A stretch of 32,010 nt of DNA from NCBI GenBank assembly GCA_902601765.1, contig CACKOO010000002.1, positions 92,130 through 124,139 on the forward strand, read 5' to 3'. The stretch is from Hydrogenophilales bacterium. GTDB taxonomy: Bacteria > Pseudomonadota > Gammaproteobacteria > Burkholderiales > Eutrophovitaceae. Shown here one piece after another: positions 27,434-32,010 of this stretch. Both the position numbers and the translations under genes were made by a program. The notes under the pieces are model-generated. The model saw nothing but the letters and a program-made list of their open reading frames with translations. It ran no database searches and was not told where the DNA came from. The stretch's first letter is position 1. Every line of letters begins with the position of its first letter.

Positions 27434-28822
27434 ATGGGTAATTCAATAAACCTTATGTTACACATATACAATTCTCTAACTAGAACCAAAGAAAAATTTA
27501 CTTCCATCGAGCCTAAAATCGTAAAAATGTACGTTTGTGGAATGACAGTATACGACTTTTGTCATCTGGGACATGCTCGAGTGATGGTTTTCTTTGATGT
27601 TGTAAAACGTTGGTTAGAAAATATTGGATATGCCGTGACATATGTTCGAAATATCACGGATATCGATGATAAAATCATAAATAGGGCCTCTGAGCAACAA
27701 AGGTTCCACGGTGATCTAACCGAGGAGTTTATAGGTGCCATGCGCGAGGATGCCTCCCTTCTGGGAGTTCTATCGCCTGATTTTGAACCCAGGGCTACCG
27801 ACCATGTGGACGATATGCAGCAAATCATACAGATCCTGATCAACAACAAGATGGCTTATCACGTTCCGGGGGGAGATGTGTATTTTTCCGTAAAAAAATT
27901 TCAAAAATACGGACAATTATCAGGAAAAACCCTAAACGATTTACGACTAGGTAATCGAGTAAAAGTTGATGACAGTAAAGTTGATCCATTTGATTTTGTA
28001 CTTTGGAAAAAATCTAAAGCAGGCGAGCCATTTTGGGAATCTCCATGGGGCCATGGCCGGCCCGGTTGGCATATCGAATGTTCTGCTATGAGTAAGAGGC
28101 TACTAGGGGAAAGTTTTGATATTCATGGTGGTGGTGAAGATTTACAGTTTCCCCACCACGAAAATGAGATAGCTCAGTCGGAATGTGCAAACGGTGTTAA
28201 ATTCGTGAATTATTGGATGCACAACGGGTTTGTCAGAGTTGATAACGAAAAAATGTCGAAATCATCAGGTAATTTTTTTACTATCCGAGATTTACTTATA
28301 AAATATGACCCAGAAGTTCTCAGATACTTTATATTGAGGGCACATTACAGGAGTCCTTTGAATTACTCTGATGAGCATCTTAAAGATGCTAAGGCAGCGC
28401 TCGCGAGGTTGTATCAAGCTGTAAAAATAGTAACGGAAAAGACTGAGGCTGATTGGACCTGTTTTTATGGAAGAAAATTTCGTAGTGCTATGAATGATGA
28501 TTTCAATACGCCAGAAGCAATAGCTGTTTTATTTGAACTAGCCACAGAAGTTAACCGACAAAATTCACATATTATGGCTAACCAGTTGAAAGCTCTTGCA
28601 GGCACTATTGGGTTATTGGAGAGAAACCCATTAGATTTTTTTCAGTCCAGAGCCATCCCGGGAAAATTAACAGTCAGTGAAGTTGAAGAACGAATTAGTA
28701 GCAGAAATCTTGCGAGAAAAAATAAAGACTTTGACTTAGCTGACCAGATCAGAGAGGCATTATTGGATAAAGGGATAGAGCTGGAAGATACAGCTAAAGG
28801 TACTATTTGGAAGCGACGGTAA
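27434..28822 (+). CDS. cysS: Cysteinyl-tRNA synthetase
   Basis: Charges tRNA-Cys in the cytoplasm. It is a class I enzyme of 462 residues. The HLGH motif is at 44-47, the zinc and substrate ligands C35, C216 (GWHIECSAM), H241 and E245 are in place, and KMSKS is at 273-277. The C-terminal DALR-like domain is present. The start is uncertain: ATG 27434 ([14 protein letters not shown]) or ATG 27455, which aligns with the E. coli start MLKIFNTLTR. Neither has a clear ribosome-binding site. Upstream is a nested inverted repeat. It diverges from the TPR gene; in Pseudomonas, cysS also lies near lpxH and ppiB. Confidence 0.97.
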   Translation: MGNSINLMLHIYNSLTRTKEKFTSIEPKIVKMYVCGMTVYDFCHLGHARVMVFFDVVKRWLENIGYAVTYVRNITDIDDKIINRASEQQRFHGDLTEEFIGAMREDASLLGVLSPDFEPRATDHVDDMQQIIQILINNKMAYHVPGGDVYFSVKKFQKYGQLSGKTLNDLRLGNRVKVDDSKVDPFDFVLWKKSKAGEPFWESPWGHGRPGWHIECSAMSKRLLGESFDIHGGGEDLQFPHHENEIAQSECANGVKFVNYWMHNGFVRVDNEKMSKSSGNFFTIRDLLIKYDPEVLRYFILRAHYRSPLNYSDEHLKDAKAALARLYQAVKIVTEKTEADWTCFYGRKFRSAMNDDFNTPEAIAVLFELATEVNRQNSHIMANQLKALAGTIGLLERNPLDFFQSRAIPGKLTVSEVEERISSRNLARKNKDFDLADQIREALLDKGIELEDTAKGTIWKRR

Positions 28823-28887
28823 ATTAATTTAGCTTACACCTCGTCTATACTATAAAAACTAGAACTGTTAAGTAAGGAAAATTTTTA

Positions 28888-29670
28888 ATGGAGAATCAAC
28901 AGAACGTGTTTAAAGTAAAAAAAAATTGGGAAATCAAAAAGTTTTCTGTTGAACATATTTTTGGCCCTCCCTTAGCACGTATAGAAATGCCACAAGAAAT
29001 TACTCAAGGCCTCACCTTACTGACTGATAAAGTTCTTGATGGCGACGATTATTTGACCCACGGCCATCAGTTGGCGGGGCAAATATATCACGAGCCATAT
29101 TTATCGGTAGAGATGCTGGATATTGTTGGCGCTGCCCATTTTTTTCATAGTTGTGCAGTTGAATACGTTACGCGAGTTTTAAAACCTCAAATTAAAAATT
29201 TTGAGGAAGATTACAACTTAGAGGTTTTTTTCACTAGTGTTTGGGCGGTATCTCAATATCAAGGGGAATATAATCCGGCCCATATCCATACTGATTGCGA
29301 TATTTCATCCGTTTGTTATTTGAAAATACCCGAATACGAAAAACGATGGGACGAGGACAGAAACTTCAAGGAGAGCTCTGGAGATGGTCAAATTGAATTC
29401 ATAGCCAAATCAGTGCCGGATGGATTGGAAAATGGAACTTACAGACATGCCCCAAAGGTAGGAGATTTTTTTCTATTTCCATCAAGCCTTTTACATACGG
29501 TTTACCCGTTTCTTGGTAAGGGGGAGAGAAGATCAGTAGCTTTTAACATGGCTTATCAAGTTAGAGATAAAAAAAACGGTAGAGTAAAAGTCGGTAGGCC
29601 GGACGGGATGGTTCTCAATCCCAAAACTGGCGCGGCAGAATTTATACCACCAACCAAACTATTCGAATAA
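28888..29670 (+). CDS. Putative 2-oxoglutarate/Fe(II)-dependent oxygenase
   Basis: The substrate is unknown. It has 260 residues, with a cupin-like second half. The iron-binding triad is probably H134 and D136 (NPAHIHTDCDIS) with H203 (PSSLLHTVYPF), and R215 (ERRSVAFN) would hold 2-oxoglutarate. This pattern fits the TIGR02466-type 'putative 2OG-Fe(II) oxygenase' family found widely in marine bacteria and phages. The N-terminal 110 residues are less typical. There is no signal peptide or membrane helix, so it is cytoplasmic. AAGGA precedes the ATG by about 8 bases. It lies 65 bases after cysS and converges on dnaJ; context does not reveal a substrate. Confidence 0.72.
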   Translation: MENQQNVFKVKKNWEIKKFSVEHIFGPPLARIEMPQEITQGLTLLTDKVLDGDDYLTHGHQLAGQIYHEPYLSVEMLDIVGAAHFFHSCAVEYVTRVLKPQIKNFEEDYNLEVFFTSVWAVSQYQGEYNPAHIHTDCDISSVCYLKIPEYEKRWDEDRNFKESSGDGQIEFIAKSVPDGLENGTYRHAPKVGDFFLFPSSLLHTVYPFLGKGERRSVAFNMAYQVRDKKNGRVKVGRPDGMVLNPKTGAAEFIPPTKLFE

Positions 29671-29707
29671 AGTTAAAAATAGTAACGAGCTCTTCTCAAT
29701 CTATTAT

Positions 29708-30838
29708 TTAGTTGTCAAAAAACGCCTTTACTTTTCTCATCCAGGATTTGGAGCGGGGATTATGGCGGTTTGAATCGCTATTACTGATTTCTTCTAACTC
29801 GGTTAAAAGCTCACGTTGACGAGTGGTAAGTTGAACAGGGGTCTCAATTATCACGTGAACCATGAGGTCTCCAACCCCGGACGACCTAACTTCTCGGATT
29901 CCTTTACCTCTCAACCGAAATACTTTGCCGGTCTGTGTCTCTCCAGGTATTTTTATTTTTGCAGATGAATCTAGAGTAGGAATTTCTAGATTGCCACCTA
30001 TAGCCGCATTAGTAAAACTTATTGGCATTTCACAGTGTAGATCTTTACCGTCCCTCGTAAAAACCTCATGAGGTTTTAAATGTATTTCAACGTATAAATC
30101 TCCCGAGGGACCACCATTGCCACCAGATTCTCCCTCCCCTGTTAGTCGAATACGATCACCGTTATCAACACCAGCAGGTATTTTAAGAGTTTGGGTTTTT
30201 TGCGTTTTTATTCGCCCATCTCCCGAACACTGCTTACATGGATCTTCGATAACACGTCCGTTACCACCGCATTTTGGACACGTTTGCGCGACTGAAAAAA
30301 AACCTTGCTGCATACGAACTTGTCCTTGGCCATTACAACTTGAACATGTTGTAGGAGATGTTCCTTTTTGTGCGCCTGTACCTCCACATCCTCCACATTT
30401 ATCCATACTTGGAACTCGAATCCGCGTGTCTTTTCCTCTTGCAGCATCTTCGAGGGTTATTTCAAGGTTGTAGCGAAGGTCTGCCCCTCGATAAACCCCT
30501 CCACCTGACCGGCTACCACCAGCCTGGCCACCAAAGATATCTCCAAAAATATCTCCGAAGGCATCGGCAAACCCACCAAACCCTGCTGCCCCTTGCATTC
30601 CAGAAGTATTTTGATCTACCCCTGCGTGTCCAAATTGATCATAGGCAGACCGTTTTTCCGGATTACTGAGAATTTCATAAGCTTCTTTGGCCTCTTTAAA
30701 GCTGGCTTCCGCCTTGGCGTTATCTGGATTCCTATCTGGATGAAATTTCATTGCCAACCGCCGGTAAGCTTTTTTTAGCGCGCCATCATCAGCACCCTTG
30801 TCCACGCCAAGGACGCTATAGTAGTCTTTTTTTGCCAT
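29708..30838 (-). CDS. dnaJ: Chaperone protein DnaJ
   Basis: The Hsp40 co-chaperone that delivers unfolded clients to DnaK and triggers its ATPase. It has 376 residues, the E. coli length. J domain at 1-70 with HPD at 33-35; a Gly/Phe-rich segment at about 75-120; four CxxCxGxG zinc repeats starting near C148, C165, C187 and C201; then the beta-sandwich client domains. It lies 89 bases after dnaK on the same strand, so it is probably in the dnaK-dnaJ heat-shock operon. No strong ribosome-binding site is seen before the ATG. It converges with the 2OG oxygenase gene. Confidence 0.98.
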   Translation of the reverse strand: MAKKDYYSVLGVDKGADDGALKKAYRRLAMKFHPDRNPDNAKAEASFKEAKEAYEILSNPEKRSAYDQFGHAGVDQNTSGMQGAAGFGGFADAFGDIFGDIFGGQAGGSRSGGGVYRGADLRYNLEITLEDAARGKDTRIRVPSMDKCGGCGGTGAQKGTSPTTCSSCNGQGQVRMQQGFFSVAQTCPKCGGNGRVIEDPCKQCSGDGRIKTQKTQTLKIPAGVDNGDRIRLTGEGESGGNGGPSGDLYVEIHLKPHEVFTRDGKDLHCEMPISFTNAAIGGNLEIPTLDSSAKIKIPGETQTGKVFRLRGKGIREVRSSGVGDLMVHVIIETPVQLTTRQRELLTELEEISNSDSNRHNPRSKSWMRKVKAFFDN

Positions 30839-30927
30839 TTGAAATTATATTACTTTAATTTTTATCATATTACATTTAATAGAAGCCACATAAAAACAGA
30901 TGGCGGTGGGGTTTATTATATTTCATT
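30839..30927 (-). other. dnaK-dnaJ spacer
   Basis: 89 AT-rich bases between dnaK and dnaJ on the - strand. A weak 4-base GCCA/TGGC stem is visible but has no T-run, so I see no convincing terminator or promoter here. Read-through from dnaK into dnaJ is therefore the simplest reading. Confidence 0.35.
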
Positions 30928-32010
30928 TTATTTTTTATCGTCTTTTATCTCTTCAAATTCTGCATCGATAATGTCTTCATCCTCTCTTGTTTTTGTCTTG
31001 GGTGTTTCTCCTTCTTTTGCGGTGTTCTTTTGTTGACTCCCATCACTATCACTAGCCATTTTTTCGTACAACTTCTGCGACGCTGTTGCCAACTCTTGAC
31101 TTTCCTTGTCAATTTGTTCCTTATCTCCTGATTCTAGTATAGTTTTGGACGATTTTAGGGCTGTTTCTATCTTAGATTTTTCTTCTTTTTCCAACTTATC
31201 CCCATGTTCGATAATGGACTTTTCAACAGAGTGAATTAAACCGTCTAATTGATTGCGAGATTCAATCAATTCCTTTGCTTTTTTATCATCCTCTGCGTTT
31301 AATTCAGCATCTTTTACCATTTTTTCAATTTCTTCTTCGCTGATACCTGAACTTGCCTGAATCGTGATCTTATTTTCTTTTCCAGATGCTTTATCTTTGG
31401 CAGATACATGCAGTTTACCATTTGCGTCGATATCAAAAGTAACTTCAATTTGAGGCATACCTCGAGGTGCCGGTGGTATCTCTGTAAGATTAAAGTCCCC
31501 AAGAGGCTTATTACCAGAACTCATTTCCCTTTCACCTTGAAGTACTTTAATTGTTACCGCAGATTGATTGTCTTCCGCCGTAGAGAAGACTTGATTGGCC
31601 TTAGTCGGAATGGTGGTATTTTTTTGTATTAATTTTGTCATAACCCCCCCTAAAGTTTCGATTCCCAGGGAGAGGGGGGTCACGTCTAGAAGTAACACAT
31701 CGTCAACATCACCTTTCAAAACCCCTCCTTGAATAGATGCTCCCATAGCAACAGCTTCGTCAGGATTAACATCTCGACGGGGTTCTTTACCAAAAAAATC
31801 CTTAACAGTTTCTTGCACTTTTGGCATGCGGGTCATCCCACCTACTAAAATTACATCATCAATATCTGCCACATTCAATCCCGCGTCTTTCACTGCTGTT
31901 AAGCAAGGTTCTTTGGTTCCATCAATCAGATCTTCCACAAGACTCTCAAATTTTGCTCGAGAAACTTTAACTGCTAAGTGTTTGGGACCGGATGAGTCAG
32001 CTGTTATATA
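30928..32010 (-). CDS. dnaK: Chaperone protein DnaK (partial, N-terminus outside window)
   Basis: The Hsp70 chaperone. The last 360 residues are visible, open to the window edge; the frame begins inside the ATPase domain ([16 protein letters not shown]). It continues through [11 protein letters not shown], the [14 protein letters not shown] segment, the interdomain linker ([15 protein letters not shown]), and the substrate-binding and helical-lid domains. It ends in [12 protein letters not shown], close to the E. coli tail. The stop is followed by 89 bases and dnaJ on the same strand. The missing half, and any grpE upstream, lie beyond the right edge. An apparent start at 31938 is only an internal GTG. 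Confidence 0.98.
   Translation of the reverse strand, partial: YITADSSGPKHLAVKVSRAKFESLVEDLIDGTKEPCLTAVKDAGLNVADIDDVILVGGMTRMPKVQETVKDFFGKEPRRDVNPDEAVAMGASIQGGVLKGDVDDVLLLDVTPLSLGIETLGGVMTKLIQKNTTIPTKANQVFSTAEDNQSAVTIKVLQGEREMSSGNKPLGDFNLTEIPPAPRGMPQIEVTFDIDANGKLHVSAKDKASGKENKITIQASSGISEEEIEKMVKDAELNAEDDKKAKELIESRNQLDGLIHSVEKSIIEHGDKLEKEEKSKIETALKSSKTILESGDKEQIDKESQELATASQKLYEKMASDSDGSQQKNTAKEGETPKTKTREDEDIIDAEFEEIKDDKK

Noticed and set aside
30117..30473. Cysteine- and proline-rich open frame on the + strand
   Set aside because: It is the complement of the DnaJ zinc-finger repeats, which account for the composition.
1..32010. tRNA, rRNA, CRISPR array, insertion sequences, prophage genes
   Set aside because: I saw no cloverleaf, direct-repeat array, transposase or phage gene; all gaps over 100 bases were read.

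Overview
This is an ordinary, gene-dense chromosomal segment from a gammaproteobacterium, low in GC (roughly 40% by eye) and probably from a small-genome, free-living (perhaps marine) lineage. The lineage call rests on gene order and protein character. The blocks metG/apbC/dcd, aroC-MFS, and leuC-leuD-leuB-asd-fimV-truA-trpF-(trpB-trpA)-accD-folC-dedD-cvpA-purF are the arrangements I know from Pseudomonas-like and related gammaproteobacteria. FimV, LpxH and DedD also point to a Gram-negative gammaproteobacterium. The exact genus cannot be read from this sequence. There are no rRNA or tRNA genes, insertion sequences, phage genes or CRISPR arrays, and no gap between genes longer than about 150 bases.

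Layout. Positions 1-1502 (-) hold most of metG, cut by the window edge. It diverges from apbC and dcd (+). Next come a group IV ornithine decarboxylase (+) with a structured leader, and a convergent folA-thyA pair (-) whose end overlaps the decarboxylase. From 6029 to 23243 everything reads on the + strand: aroC, an MFS transporter, leucine synthesis genes leuCDB, asd (lysine/threonine/methionine branch and peptidoglycan diaminopimelate), fimV, truA, trpFBA, accD, folC, dedD, cvpA, purF. From 23262 to 27288 a - strand cell-envelope and protein-folding group follows: a TPR protein, a Csd6/Pgp2-like L,D-transpeptidase-fold protein, the cyclophilins ppiA and ppiB, and lpxH. Then cysS and a 2OG-Fe(II) oxygenase-like gene (+) lead to dnaJ and the C-terminal half of dnaK (-), cut by the right edge.

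How it works together. Much of the window is core biosynthesis: aromatic, leucine, tryptophan and aspartate-family amino acids, dTMP and folate, purine entry, fatty-acid entry (AccD), lipid A (LpxH) and putrescine. Translation (MetRS, CysRS, TruA) and folding (DnaK/J, two cyclophilins) make up most of the rest. FimV, DedD and the L,D-transpeptidase/TPR pair connect to peptidoglycan and the cell poles or septum.

I found no convincing undescribed multi-gene system. The items most worth a second look are: adjacent TPR and YkuD-domain genes that share a C-terminal NTF2-like module; nested inverted repeats just before the ornithine decarboxylase and cysS genes; a tandem cyclophilin duplication split between periplasm and cytoplasm; a possible CTG start for fimV; and an uncharacterised 2OG-Fe(II) oxygenase-like protein.
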